Source of the DNA: Pseudoalteromonas luteoviolacea
GTDB lineage: Bacteria; Pseudomonadota; Gammaproteobacteria; Enterobacterales; Alteromonadaceae
Length of the DNA stretch: 64,000 nt
Direction: 5' to 3'
NCBI RefSeq assembly: GCF_021654285.1
Contig: NZ_JAKFZS010000014.1
Span: forward strand, 104,773 to 168,772
Below, piece by piece: positions 56,105 to 64,000 of this stretch. Numbering within the stretch: the stretch's first letter is position 1; every line of letters begins with the position of its first letter. The notes beneath the pieces were generated by a model. It was not told where the DNA came from and did not search any database. It was given only the letters and a program-made list of their open reading frames with translations. A program made the position numbers and the translations under genes.

Positions 56105-57415
56105 CTAATAATCAGTCGTTGTCGATAAATAGATATATACGTTGTGATTGAGTGCTTGTTTATCATGATGCTGATACACATAACGTCGATATTCTGAAAG
56201 TTGCGCTGGCGCTCCATCATAGCCAGACAGCAATACGCGTGAATGCACTGGTTCACTCTCTTTAGACAACGCTACCTCATCGCCAAAACTGAAAATTGGA
56301 AATTCTGATACCAAAGCGCCGGATACATGCCACTTTATTGGCAGCTTGTTAGTATCAAAGCTAAACTCCCATTCAGCGGTTTGAATACGAGTGTCTAGCC
56401 CACTAAAATCATAACTTATGATATCGCCTTGATGTACAGAGGAAATGCCAGCTGATAATTGCTGTGCTAACTCTGTAGGCGCATTAGGAAGTATCAAATC
56501 ACTTACTTGGTCCGTTTGCTCAAATTTTAAAGCTAGCCCATTCGAAATGATTAAGCTCAACCCCTCATAACCGAACAACATGCTTTTGTAGTAATAAAGT
56601 TCATGATGATCAAACCCTGTAGGGTACATTTTCAACTTTGCTGCGCCATTGAAAAAATCAAAGTTTCGAAAAACAGTTTTGCCACTTTCATCAATGCCGT
56701 TCACATGGACACGAGATTGTTGCTCAAGTTGAGAAATCTCGATATCTTCGCTCTGATGAACAAAGTCGCCGCCATTTACGGAGATAGAGTTAACTTCTTC
56801 AGGTACGTCAACTTTTGCCAAGGTATAAAGCTCATAACCGGGCTGATTGATAGAGTAATATAACTTTTCGTCATTCCCACAAACCCTAACAGAGTCTTGG
56901 TATTCATTGATGGTTACGCCACCTGTATCACCTTCTCTGATAATACGATAATCACTGTGGGTTACTTTAAGCGCGCTAAGATCCACATTTACATCTTTGC
57001 ATGTGCAATAAGCGGATTGGTCTTGAAATTCAATGTCAGCAAAATCAGCCCCGTCAGAAATATCTAACTTAGTATAAATTTTTTGAGTTTTTTCCAGTCC
57101 GTCGAAGCTTTCTATACCAATAATAGATGCATGTTTAGCACCTTCTGGGATCTGCTGACTAAAATAACCAGCGCTGTCGCTTGAGTGTGTTGATATCACT
57201 TGACCATTTTCATCATGTAATAATATCGCAGCATCTGAGTAATCAACTACACCGCATTTGGTGCGTTTTTTTACATTTACCGTCAGTGTAGGTTGCGAGT
57301 TTACGGTCGGTGTTGTGATCTCATTTTCTTTTGAGTCACCTGAAGAGCCTCCACATCCGCCCAGTATAATAAATGAAGCCAATATTGGTGTGAGGGAAAA
57401 CTGATTTATTTTCAT
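56105..57415 (-). CDS. Lipoprotein of unknown function, 436 aa
   Basis: Signal peptide with lipobox FIILGGCGGSSGDSKE (Cys about residue 21). Residues 45-130 look like a carboxypeptidase-regulatory-like domain (CGVVDYSDAAILLHDENGQV, IPEGAKHASIIGIESF), followed by beta-rich extracellular-type domains. No family recognised. It is a single-gene unit. Confidence 0.7.
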   Translation of the reverse strand: MKINQFSLTPILASFIILGGCGGSSGDSKENEITTPTVNSQPTLTVNVKKRTKCGVVDYSDAAILLHDENGQVISTHSSDSAGYFSQQIPEGAKHASIIGIESFDGLEKTQKIYTKLDISDGADFADIEFQDQSAYCTCKDVNVDLSALKVTHSDYRIIREGDTGGVTINEYQDSVRVCGNDEKLYYSINQPGYELYTLAKVDVPEEVNSISVNGGDFVHQSEDIEISQLEQQSRVHVNGIDESGKTVFRNFDFFNGAAKLKMYPTGFDHHELYYYKSMLFGYEGLSLIISNGLALKFEQTDQVSDLILPNAPTELAQQLSAGISSVHQGDIISYDFSGLDTRIQTAEWEFSFDTNKLPIKWHVSGALVSEFPIFSFGDEVALSKESEPVHSRVLLSGYDGAPAQLSEYRRYVYQHHDKQALNHNVYIYLSTTTDY

Positions 57416-57788
57416 TGTATTCTTTACTAATTTTTTTGCGAATTGTACACGAAAAAATAAAGGTGGTGATAATTAAGATAAAGCTTTATCTATGAATATT
57501 CTAAACAATGTATTTTACAACTCGATTTTGAACAATTTTTAACCCTAGAAAGCTCCCCCCCACTAATGCAACATCAATTAATTGTGAATAGCTTTTAAAA
57601 ATAATTCATACTCATTGCATATTAAGCCAATTTAAATAAAAAGACCTGCTAAAAAGCAGGTCCTGTGTAAAGTTTAATCAAACATACTATTATTTGTAGT
57701 AAAAGTTATTTTCTATTTTCTTTAATACGAATTCGTCTAAGTAAGTACGATTAAAACGGGATCATTACCTCTGTTATTCGCTATTCTT
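57416..57788. other. AT-rich intergenic region with a terminator hairpin
   Basis: 373 bases without a gene. It contains the hairpin GACCTGC / GCAGGTC with a 6-nt loop at 57643-57662, and a long AT-rich stretch upstream of the lipoprotein gene. The hairpin could close the minus-strand gene at 57789-58535. Confidence 0.5.
57643..57662 (-). terminator. Hairpin, candidate terminator for the zinc-ribbon membrane-protein gene
   Basis: Perfect 7-bp stem GACCTGC / GCAGGTC with AAAA before it and TTTTT in the loop strand; on the minus strand it is followed by TTTTTATTTAAA. It lies 127 bases past the stop at 57789. Confidence 0.55.
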
Positions 57789-58535
57789 TTACCTTATACG
57801 AGGCACCGCTTCGAAATTTTTATCAAATTCAACATCGTTATGTAAATCTTCTACATCTAGCGGATCAAAAGGTCTTTTTATTGTAATTATTTTTTCCTCA
57901 TCAAACATTGTATTGATAGGCACCTGCACTTCTTTACTATGAAAAAAACTACTAAACAAATAACGTTGGACCACGAAATCTCTATTTGCTCTAGATATAT
58001 TTCCATACTTTAAGTTACTCAGAATAAGCGATAGAGTTTGGTTGTTTGTATCTACATTAGTTATCTTAGCTATTCGATAAGGGTATAGTACTTGTGTTGG
58101 ATCGGCAGACAGTTTGAAGTTATCAACAAATAAGATATCATTTTTTTGGGGATGTAGGCGAAATTGATGCTGCATATGTTCCATATTTTGGCTATAAGTC
58201 AAAGCCATTACTAATATCAACAATGCAAGTGGTAAAGCCAAAAACTTGTTCAAAACTCTAAATTTACTGACGCTCGGAAAATGTTTTTGCGAAACTGAAC
58301 TTGTTTCTATCACTTTTAAGCAATTTGAACAGCTATAACAGCGAGACAAACCTGTTGGAAAAACAGGTAACATCATAAACGATACATAATTCACACTTGA
58401 CGCATATGTACAACGTGAGCTCTTGCAGGCAGGGCAGACAGTATTACTCCCCTTCACCAGATCCTTTTTATAATAAAAAAAAAGCAATTTACCAATACTC
58501 CTTATTTTTATATTCCCCGCTCCCAAGAAACACAT
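57789..58535 (-). CDS. Zinc-ribbon membrane protein of unknown function, 248 aa
   Basis: An N-terminal zinc-ribbon-like set CPACKSSRC ... CYSCSNC (residues 34-71) is followed by a hydrophobic helix (LALPLALLILVMALTYS, about residues 93-110) and a soluble C-terminal part. No family recognised. The start is uncertain because several ATG codons are possible. It is AT-rich compared with the left half of the window. Confidence 0.55.
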   Translation of the reverse strand: MCFLGAGNIKIRSIGKLLFFYYKKDLVKGSNTVCPACKSSRCTYASSVNYVSFMMLPVFPTGLSRCYSCSNCLKVIETSSVSQKHFPSVSKFRVLNKFLALPLALLILVMALTYSQNMEHMQHQFRLHPQKNDILFVDNFKLSADPTQVLYPYRIAKITNVDTNNQTLSLILSNLKYGNISRANRDFVVQRYLFSSFFHSKEVQVPINTMFDEEKIITIKRPFDPLDVEDLHNDVEFDKNFEAVPRIR

Positions 58536-58859
58536 CTCTAGTGAACGAGATAATCAACACGACACCTATTTTTTATACCACAGAAAAGTGAGAATGTTGA
58601 TTAGTCATTTTCTACTGATAGTGGTTTTGATACAGTGTCACCCGCTCCTCCCCGGTAAAATAAGAACCAATCTCACTGCTTTTTGCTTTGCTTAACAAAA
58701 AAGGAAAAAGGCGTTGAAAGAAAGAGAGCGAGGCAATATATACAGCCTCGTTAGAGTCAGTTTGTGTCGATAAGTTTGTGTCTGTCCCAAAAAAGAAAAG
58801 AGCGATGCTGTCTCGTTACAGTTGCTGAGTGCTCATTAGGTTTTTATTGTTGTTTTATA
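58536..58859. other. Intergenic region with REP-like repeat and hairpin
   Basis: 324 bases with no gene. It holds a CGAGGC / GCCTCG hairpin at 58729-58750, a TTTGTGTCTGTCCC repeat at 58775-58788 and the sequence TGTCTCGTTACAGTTG at 58811, which recurs in similar form at 60302. Confidence 0.55.
58775..58788. repeat. REP-like element copy 1
   Basis: TTTGTGTCTGTCCC, a one-base variant of the TTTGTGCCTGTCCC family present at several points between 58.7 and 63.4 kb. Confidence 0.5.
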
Positions 58860-59525
58860 TTAAGAGCCTAGGTGGTAAAGCTCCATGCACTGCTCTGGCG
58901 TCCCGCCATCTTCAGGTAAAGGGCCGACCCAGCCACCCGGCATACCGCCCAGCCGATAGCAATCTAGTACCCTTTTGAAAATGGGTGAGTTATCTAAGCC
59001 TCCATAAATAGCAGCATCCATAAGCATTACAAAGTGGGCATGAATAACATCAGGAATTAAGTGGTAAAATATATATTCGACATTAGTACTAGTTAACGAA
59101 AAAGCTTTCTGCATTGCTATGTCGTGCTCTTTAGTTCGAAGAACAGACATTCTGTCATGGGAAAAAGCGCCGAAATCATCAGTAAAGCCCCAAAGTATTT
59201 TTTTATATTTTTTCCGTGCAGCTAATCTATCATTAAAGTCAGAATATACCCCTTCAGTTTCAACTCTTATTCCCTCATCATCCAAAATATGTGGAAGATT
59301 CTTAAAATTCCACTTTTCCGGCTCATCATCGCAATAATCAGGCGTCTGAATACGAAAATCCAGATTGATCGGGTCTTTATATAACCTGAATCCTTCTAAA
59401 TTATCTGGTAAAGTTGAGCCTAAGAAAAGCCCTGACATAAACTGCTCTTGTGTATAAACATTATAAATCTTCTTCAGATCACTTATGATGATTTCTGAAT
59501 CAATGCTTTGATAATCAAGTAACAT
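58860..59525 (-). CDS. Hypothetical immunity-like protein, 221 aa
   Basis: Soluble acidic protein without signal peptide; ends in YRLGGMPGGWVGPLPEDGG and an ELYHLGS tail. No family recognised. Size, acidity and position in a row of unrelated small minus-strand genes resemble immunity-gene arrays of polymorphic toxin systems, but no toxin gene is next to it. Confidence 0.55.
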   Translation of the reverse strand: MLLDYQSIDSEIIISDLKKIYNVYTQEQFMSGLFLGSTLPDNLEGFRLYKDPINLDFRIQTPDYCDDEPEKWNFKNLPHILDDEGIRVETEGVYSDFNDRLAARKKYKKILWGFTDDFGAFSHDRMSVLRTKEHDIAMQKAFSLTSTNVEYIFYHLIPDVIHAHFVMLMDAAIYGGLDNSPIFKRVLDCYRLGGMPGGWVGPLPEDGGTPEQCMELYHLGS

Positions 59526-59575
59526 TAACCTTTTCTCCTATCCATCTCTGGAACAATGAATTTATGCAGAGTAAA

Positions 59576-59589
59576 TTTGTGCCTGTCCC
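59576..59589. repeat. REP-like element copy 2
   Basis: TTTGTGCCTGTCCC upstream of the 58860-59525 gene start, identical to the core of the family. Confidence 0.55.
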
Positions 59590-59655
59590 ATAGAGATGTG
59601 CCATAGAGTTGTGCTTATCTTTATTAGAGCGCAATCAATACGGCCTATTCCTCAA

Positions 59656-60186
59656 CTAACTTCGTTCAACCTTGCTCGATTTAATGTCATAAACCTGTTC
59701 GTTCGTTAATTGATACTTTTGCTGTAATTGTTGAATACATGCATGAGTATTAAACGTATATGGGGCAGAACCTTTAAGCGCAACCAAAGTCGAAAACATT
59801 GAGTAGAATGTGCTACATTCTGCTACTTTATCAGACTCATTTATTTCATTATTCAACTCAATATTGACATAAACACTGGGTTTATAAACGTAAACACCAG
59901 GCGTGCCTGCATACACTTTAGACACCCTCGAGGAGTATTCTTGACTAGAAAAAAGTTGTGAGCCGTGTTGCTGTGCTATTACCGCACTACGAAGCAAAGC
60001 AAAATCCGTTGCTTTTTCTAAAGTAACATCACCGTTACCAGCATAATGCACTCTAAAAGTAGAGTCATTTAATTGAGTATCTGAATACCCACCTCTAAAT
60101 CCCATTGGCTGATAAGAAACTGCACTACACCCAACTGTTGCGAGTATAATGCTCGACACACTTATTATTTTTAATGACTTCATCAT
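59656..60186 (-). CDS. CC0125/CC1285-type lipoprotein, 176 aa
   Basis: The lipobox is ILATVGCSAV (Cys20). The segment YQPMGFRGGYSDTQLNDSTF with VHYAGNGDVTLEKATDFALL is the signature of the CC0125/CC1285 lipoprotein family, widespread in proteobacteria with unknown role. It is probably anchored in the outer membrane. Single gene in the accessory region. Confidence 0.75.
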   Translation of the reverse strand: MMKSLKIISVSSIILATVGCSAVSYQPMGFRGGYSDTQLNDSTFRVHYAGNGDVTLEKATDFALLRSAVIAQQHGSQLFSSQEYSSRVSKVYAGTPGVYVYKPSVYVNIELNNEINESDKVAECSTFYSMFSTLVALKGSAPYTFNTHACIQQLQQKYQLTNEQVYDIKSSKVERS

Positions 60187-60223
60187 TCCTTCCCATGTTA
60201 GAACCGATTTTAGTTAAGTGATA

Positions 60224-60284
60224 AAAACGGGGCAGTAATACTGTCCCGGGAGGTTTATTTTTCTAGCGACTGAAATTCACTTAG
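60224..60284. repeat. 61-bp repeat, copy A (decayed gene end plus terminator)
   Basis: Aligns without gaps to 61719-61779, with 10 differences in 61 bases. The centre is the palindrome GGGGCAGTA / TACTGTCCC with T-rich DNA following on the minus strand, so it is also a terminator. The right part is the 3' end of a lost paralogue. Confidence 0.75.
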
Positions 60285-60287
60285 CAG
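60255..60287 (-). pseudogene. C-terminal remnant of a paralogue of the 61750-62571 gene
   Basis: The minus strand reads LLSEFQSLEK then a TAA stop, against MLSEFQPLEQ plus stop in the intact gene. Nothing upstream continues the homology. It is a relic left when a duplicate was deleted or overwritten, and it lies in the space after the 60384-60740 gene. Confidence 0.6.
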
Positions 60288-60383
60288 CTAACAGTAAATA
60301 TTGTCTCGTTATAGTTGATCCGTGCGCTGACTATGTGTTTAACGCTGGCTCCCAAAAAATGATTGCCTACTCTGCACTAGGTT

Positions 60384-60740
60384 TTACCAATCGTAAACCT
60401 CACCTTCATCACCCACGATCTTCGCATCAACAAAATTAGCTATGCTCTTAGCCACTAATCTAACAGGGTTTTTTTCATCATCGATCATTGAACTGGTTCC
60501 ATTAAATGAAGCAACGCCGTCATTAAAAAATATACATGTTTGCCATTCTTCATTTTCAGGGAATTGAACTGATACATTGTGTGGCTTACCACCCACTGTG
60601 ATTATTTCGCCTGTTTTTGGGTTTCTGCCGACCGTTGGCTGCCCTTCAAGGTTGGCCCCTTGCGTTTTTAATACCGCCTCAACCCAATCAGGGAAGCTAA
60701 TATCCCCGTTTTCTTTTGTTATATGTAATGCAAATGCCAT
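60384..60740 (-). CDS. Hypothetical small protein, 118 aa
   Basis: I start it at the ATG at 60740 (MAFALHITKENGDI), with GGATG before it; an alternative ATG three codons upstream is possible. No signal peptide. Contains PDWVEAVLKTQGANLEGQPT and VGRNPKTGEIITVGG. Related proteins of this type occur near T6SS-like or toxin loci, but I cannot name the family. Acidic, soluble. Confidence 0.55.
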   Translation of the reverse strand: MAFALHITKENGDISFPDWVEAVLKTQGANLEGQPTVGRNPKTGEIITVGGKPHNVSVQFPENEEWQTCIFFNDGVASFNGTSSMIDDEKNPVRLVAKSIANFVDAKIVGDEGEVYDW

Positions 60741-60796
60741 TTTTATCATCCATTTAATGCTTGGCTATTAGGCCTAATTGAATAAGGAAGGGGTTA

Positions 60797-61480
60797 TCAC
60801 CAAAACTTCCACCACGATTTTTTGTTCTGTGCTTTTTCTTCAGGTTTAACTTGCTCAGACTCCTGTTCAACCTTTGACGACGCATCACCACTATCTAAAT
60901 CTAAACCCATATCCATTGAAGCTGAATTACAGGTTCTGGCAAAGTCATCAAGCTCACTATTTCCATAAAGCTCAGCAACCTCATAAGGCAATACATTTTC
61001 ATTATAAAAGGTCAAAATCTTGATTGATTTAAACGCGTTTTCATCTCGTGAAAAGCATTTTAAAAATTCTTTAGCTTCTTCCTCGGGATCGTTTAAATAA
61101 AAGACCTCTAGAGGGTCAAGAAAAATATATGGATATGTTAAAGATTTGAAGTCAGCAACAGCTCGCTCCCAATATTGAGTTCCCAATACTTCATCTTGAC
61201 AAAAAGCTATCATTAGCTCTTTACTGTTTTTAAGGTTTTCTATCGCTTTTTCAACCTCGAGTACTGGCGCTTTATAGGTAAAGACCTCTTTTTCACCTGA
61301 ACTGCTCTCCAACTCACTGGTTACATCGACTAAATCTTGCTCTTGAAAACAGAAAAACCAAGGCACTGGAACCTTATTTGCACCCGTTGCAAGTAGTTTA
61401 TATTTTATGTCACTAGAATACACATTTTCAGAACATGCTGTTTTCTTTTCACAATTAACTAAATAAGCGTTATTTGACAA
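60797..61480 (-). CDS. Hypothetical acidic protein, 227 aa
   Basis: No family recognised. Soluble, with FLDPLEVFYLNDPEEEAKEF in the middle and a low-complexity Glu/Lys/Ser tail ending AQNKKSWWKFW, which may be a membrane-edge or interaction tail. Located 57 bases before the next gene downstream on the same strand. Confidence 0.5.
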   Translation of the reverse strand: MSNNAYLVNCEKKTACSENVYSSDIKYKLLATGANKVPVPWFFCFQEQDLVDVTSELESSSGEKEVFTYKAPVLEVEKAIENLKNSKELMIAFCQDEVLGTQYWERAVADFKSLTYPYIFLDPLEVFYLNDPEEEAKEFLKCFSRDENAFKSIKILTFYNENVLPYEVAELYGNSELDDFARTCNSASMDMGLDLDSGDASSKVEQESEQVKPEEKAQNKKSWWKFW

Positions 61481-61718
61481 ATAACCTCCTTAAGTAATAA
61501 GCACAATAATAGGCACACTTCACCATAGTGACTAAAAAACATGCTATTAACTCTTCTTAAACTTAATATATAATTTAAAACAACATAATAAATATATTAC
61601 AACAAACTAACAAGTATAATTTTTTAACCACTAATACCATGCACCTTTTTAAAAATATTTTTATATAAAAAGTTAAGTGCCAATGCTGTAATATTAAATA
61701 AAATAGGGGAGGATAAAG

Positions 61719-61779
61719 AAAACGGGACAGTAATACTGCCCCGATGGGCTTATTGTTCTAACGGCTGAAATTCACTTAA
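61719..61779. repeat. 61-bp repeat, copy B (intact gene end plus terminator)
   Basis: The partner of copy A at 60224-60284. It spans the last ten codons and stop of the 61750-62571 gene and the palindrome GGGACAGTA / TACTGCCCC, followed on the minus strand by TTTTCTTT; it acts as that gene's terminator. Confidence 0.75.
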
Positions 61780-62571
61780 CATTTTAAACTCAGGGTCTTC
61801 TGTATGAGGTGACTGACCAAATAAGAGCTTTCTAAGCTTTATTTGAAGCGTTCTTTGAACGCCCACATCACTGTCAAACGGCTTATCATAGGCTTTAATG
61901 TGAATAACATTATCCAGTTCCGTGACTTCGAGCCAATCAACATCATACAAAGCTTGCTTGTCTAACCCTACATGCTTAAAAAAGTGCTTACCTAGCCACA
62001 TTTCGGCTGACACGCCTTCAATATAACCGGGTTTAAATCGCCAGTGCCCAGGGTTTACACGGGTGTCTATATCTATTTGATCTATCGGTGGGGGCTTACC
62101 ATTGCTTATTTTAGGTAAATGATGATGAGGCCAACCATGACTCTCATAATATCCAATATGTCGCATGCTTTGTCTTGTATTATACTCATCATCCATTAAC
62201 CTAGCCATGACAAAACCTGAATGCTGTAATACTGATTGCCACCACTGCTCACGTTGCTCTATTAATTTATCAAAGCCATATATAAGCAGTTGATCAAAGC
62301 ACAATTCATCCATAGGCATAAATACCACACCGTGCGTGCCCTCATACTCCCTGCTCGGGTGCCCTATTGAAAATATACCCGGCCGAGTGCGCGCTTTGTC
62401 TTTACTTTTTACATAATTTTCAACCTTAATCGTACGGCAAGTATCAATGTTAACCAGTTTAGTTAACCCTTCGATCTCTGTAAGTGCTCGGCTCATATCT
62501 ACCATCTCCCAGAGTGATAAAGCTCTGGGAAATTGATCCGGTAAAAAATTGATATTCAACTTTAAACTCAT
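61750..62571 (-). CDS. Immunity-like protein family member with decayed paralogues nearby, 273 aa
   Basis: No family recognised. A soluble 273-aa protein with a Trp/His-rich middle (WWQSVLQHSGFVMARLMDD, YYESHGWPHHHLPKIS) and a basic end. Two partial copies of its DNA survive close by: 74 bases at 62679-62752 (71 identical) and the 3' end at 60255-60287. Such local duplication and decay is usual for immunity genes and other rapidly gained or lost accessory genes. Confidence 0.6.
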   Translation of the reverse strand: MSLKLNINFLPDQFPRALSLWEMVDMSRALTEIEGLTKLVNIDTCRTIKVENYVKSKDKARTRPGIFSIGHPSREYEGTHGVVFMPMDELCFDQLLIYGFDKLIEQREQWWQSVLQHSGFVMARLMDDEYNTRQSMRHIGYYESHGWPHHHLPKISNGKPPPIDQIDIDTRVNPGHWRFKPGYIEGVSAEMWLGKHFFKHVGLDKQALYDVDWLEVTELDNVIHIKAYDKPFDSDVGVQRTLQIKLRKLLFGQSPHTEDPEFKMLSEFQPLEQ

Positions 62572-62654
62572 GCCCCTGAAAACTCCTTAATAATGACTTT
62601 GATACCGTGTGCGCTCATCCACGATTCTTAAAGTATTAGCTTTATAGTAATCAA

Positions 62655-62668
62655 TTTTTGCCTGTCCT
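62655..62668. repeat. REP-like element copy 3
   Basis: TTTTTGCCTGTCCT, degenerate copy oriented opposite to the two copies at 62769 and 62870. Confidence 0.4.
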
Positions 62669-62678
62669 TAAAAAAACA

Positions 62679-62752
62679 TTAATGTAGATAACATTATCCA
62701 GTTCCGTGACTTCGAGCCAATCAACATCATACAAAGCTTGCTTGCCTAACCC
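62679..62752 (-). pseudogene. 74-bp internal fragment of a paralogue of the 61750-62571 gene
   Basis: Same orientation as 61895-61968 and 71 of 74 bases identical (differences at two adjacent positions near its left end and one near its right end). Flanks are unrelated. It would code for the DVDWLEVTELDNV part of the protein. High identity shows recent duplication followed by loss. Confidence 0.75.
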
Positions 62753-62768
62753 AAACAAAGGAAACAAA

Positions 62769-62780
62769 GGGACAGACACA
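62769..62780. repeat. REP-like element copy 4 (inverted)
   Basis: GGGACAGACACA following GGAAACAAA, the reverse of TGTGTCTGTCCC. Confidence 0.45.
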
Positions 62781-62869
62781 CTTTAAATATCGAATAATAT
62801 CACAGCAGTACTCTTTAAAATAAACAACTATGATATTTAAAAAGGTAATAAATAGGGAAAGGAAACAAA

Positions 62870-62881
62870 GGGACAGGCACA
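62870..62881. repeat. REP-like element copy 5 (inverted)
   Basis: GGGACAGGCACA following GGAAACAAA, an exact reverse of TGTGCCTGTCCC and 101 bases after copy 4. Confidence 0.5.
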
Positions 62882-63045
62882 TTTTTATTAAATTGATAAT
62901 AAGTCATCAAAGGAGAGTCTATTAAGTATCCATTGCTTTCACGAATCAAATTAAAAATCAGCTGAAACTGAATATTTAAACAGCAGAAAAACTTGATTTA
63001 AGCAATAAATTTTTAGCTGCCTTGTCGTCCAATTATCTTACCGAA

Positions 63046-63243
63046 TTATTGAAATCGATATTTATCTACTATATTTTCAATTTTTAACTTGCCGCTTTTT
63101 ACTGCATTGAAGTCCTGTTCCGTAATTTCCTTAACGGTTACGCCTGAACCATGTGCACCGCTGTCATAATTGACAAAGAACTTGCCTCTTTCTCGGACAA
63201 GCATGCAGCAAACTCCTCTTATTTCTTCATAATCTGGATTCAT
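63046..63243 (-). CDS. Hypothetical small protein, 65 aa
   Basis: No family recognised. Soluble, with CCMLVRERGKFFVNYDSG and VKEITEQDFNAVKSGK. A sensible gene length for a small regulator or immunity-like product; it is bounded by intergenic repeats on both sides. Confidence 0.5.
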   Translation of the reverse strand: MNPDYEEIRGVCCMLVRERGKFFVNYDSGAHGSGVTVKEITEQDFNAVKSGKLKIENIVDKYRFQ

Positions 63244-63340
63244 AAGCTAATACTCCAAACAATGACTTAAGCTGGAGCAATCTTAAGGGAACTTAAGTTA
63301 CATCTAAGATAGTTTACCGTCCCCCTCCAGGAACAAAATA

Positions 63341-63355
63341 ATTGTGCCTGCCCCA
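63341..63355. repeat. REP-like element copy 6
   Basis: ATTGTGCCTGCCCCA, a one-base variant of the family in the same orientation as copies 1 and 2. Confidence 0.45.
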
Positions 63356-63392
63356 TAAGTTCCATGTTAAATATTTTTCAAAAATAATTGGA

Positions 63393-63420
63393 AAAAAGCC
63401 TTCGAATATGCAGGCTTTTT
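63393..63420 (-). terminator. Rho-independent terminator
   Basis: Perfect 9-bp stem AAAAAGCCT / AGGCTTTTT with a 10-nt loop, 22 bases past the stop of the 63443-63949 gene. Confidence 0.75.
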
Positions 63421-63442
63421 AAAGTGTTGTTCAACGATTGAA

Positions 63443-63949
63443 CTACTGGGAATCAAATGACGATATATCTGCTGAAGTGGGCATTGTGTAACCTGGCAAT
63501 GCTTCTCCCGGAAATAACACATCCCAAACACAGCACTTTATCAACAGCCTCAGCATTTCAGGGTGATACTTTTCAATGTACTCTTCAGCTACGAAGACAT
63601 CTGCAAATTCATTGCCTAAGCCAAAATATTCAACCCAGAAAATGGCACATGCAAATTGAACACCTAGGTGATCCTGAGCTTGAACTTCATGTAATGGCGG
63701 CTTTGCATTAAAGTCATAACAATTTAAACGCCACCAAAGTTCGATATCAGCTTCAAAAGCATAGAGCAATACCTCCTTTAGATCCGCTACTCGAAACCGT
63801 CCTCCTTGAATATCAAACCCCTCAAAATAATCATCAATTGCCGACTGCATCATACCTATCGGCGTAGATTCACAGTCATCAGGTATGTAGTAATCTCTAA
63901 ATGCTAAGGTAACCCAATAAAAGATTTCCAACTGTTTAGGATTAAGCAT
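63443..63949 (-). CDS. Hypothetical acidic protein, 168 aa
   Basis: No family recognised. Helical, aromatic-rich and acidic (YWVTLAFRDYYIPDD, FWVEYFGLGNEFADVFVAEE), without a signal peptide. An AGAGGT site precedes the ATG. Similar size and composition to immunity proteins; it is the last gene in the window. Confidence 0.55.
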   Translation of the reverse strand: MLNPKQLEIFYWVTLAFRDYYIPDDCESTPIGMMQSAIDDYFEGFDIQGGRFRVADLKEVLLYAFEADIELWWRLNCYDFNAKPPLHEVQAQDHLGVQFACAIFWVEYFGLGNEFADVFVAEEYIEKYHPEMLRLLIKCCVWDVLFPGEALPGYTMPTSADISSFDSQ

Positions 63950-64000
63950 ATATTTGACCTCTCAGTACACTGCTTACACCTTTGTTACTTGAAAACACAG

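Larger units (their letters stand above)
62572..63045. other. Intergenic region with gene debris and REP-like repeats
   Basis: 474 bases without a gene. It carries the 74-bp fragment at 62679-62752, a TTTTTGCCTGTCC element at 62655-62668 and two inverted copies (GGGACAGACACA at 62769, GGGACAGGCACA at 62870), each preceded by GGAAACAAA. The rest is AT-rich. Confidence 0.6.

Noticed and set aside
1..64000. CRISPR arrays, tRNA and rRNA genes
   Set aside because: No regularly spaced repeats and no tRNA- or rRNA-like sequence was recognised by eye; a dedicated scan could still find a diverged tRNA.

Overview
The window looks like a chromosome segment of a marine gammaproteobacterium of the Pseudoalteromonas type (Alteromonadales). 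The evidence is the conserved order seqA-pgm / ybfF-DUF2788-ybfE-fldA-fur, a bkdA1-bkdA2-bkdB operon preceded by a perfect TTTACGTTAACGTAAA palindrome of LiuR type, ttcA, astE and glnS, AT-rich intergenic DNA, and a contractile injection locus of the kind best known from Pseudoalteromonas. Assignments rest on motif reading and family knowledge; no search was run.

Layout. 1-5.1 kb, minus strand: a truncated TonB-dependent receptor, then a separate three-gene unit (alpha/beta hydrolase, acetoacetate-decarboxylase-like protein, FAD-dependent oxidoreductase). 5.4-21.4 kb: mostly housekeeping genes (periplasmic solute-binding-like protein, ttcA, bkd operon, astE, pgm, seqA, ybfF, DUF2788, ybfE, fldA, fur, an unusual Ser/Thr-kinase-like protein, glnS). 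21.7-24.2 kb, plus strand: two paralogous small secreted proteins, a secreted tectonin-like protein and a small membrane protein.

24.2-46.9 kb, minus strand: a 22.6-kb operon for an extracellular contractile injection system (eCIS; Afp/PVC/MAC type). In transcription order it holds sheath, two tube proteins, a small DUF5908-like protein, a LysM-type tube/baseplate protein, a VgrG-like spike, a gp25-like protein, two large baseplate proteins, a 1671-aa fibre with a beta-helical C-terminus, a 1232-aa tape-measure protein with the CIS_TMP signature, two unknown proteins and a pesticin/T4-lysozyme-like muramidase. Recognisable Afp15 (AAA+ ATPase), Afp16 (cap) and Afp10 (PAAR) genes are missing from the window. 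The mRNA leader upstream of the sheath gene is rich in inverted repeats.

47.2-52.1 kb, minus strand: a possible envelope operon (unknown protein, lipoprotein, outer-membrane-barrel-like protein, membrane protein, trypsin-like protease). 52.4-57.4 kb: SGNH hydrolase, an RpfF-like crotonase lacking one catalytic glutamate, a FecR-domain protein, a secreted protein and a lipoprotein. 57.8-64 kb, minus strand: an accessory island of unrelated small proteins (several immunity-like), REP-like TGTGCCTGTCCC repeats, and decayed fragments of a paralogue of the gene at 61750-62571.
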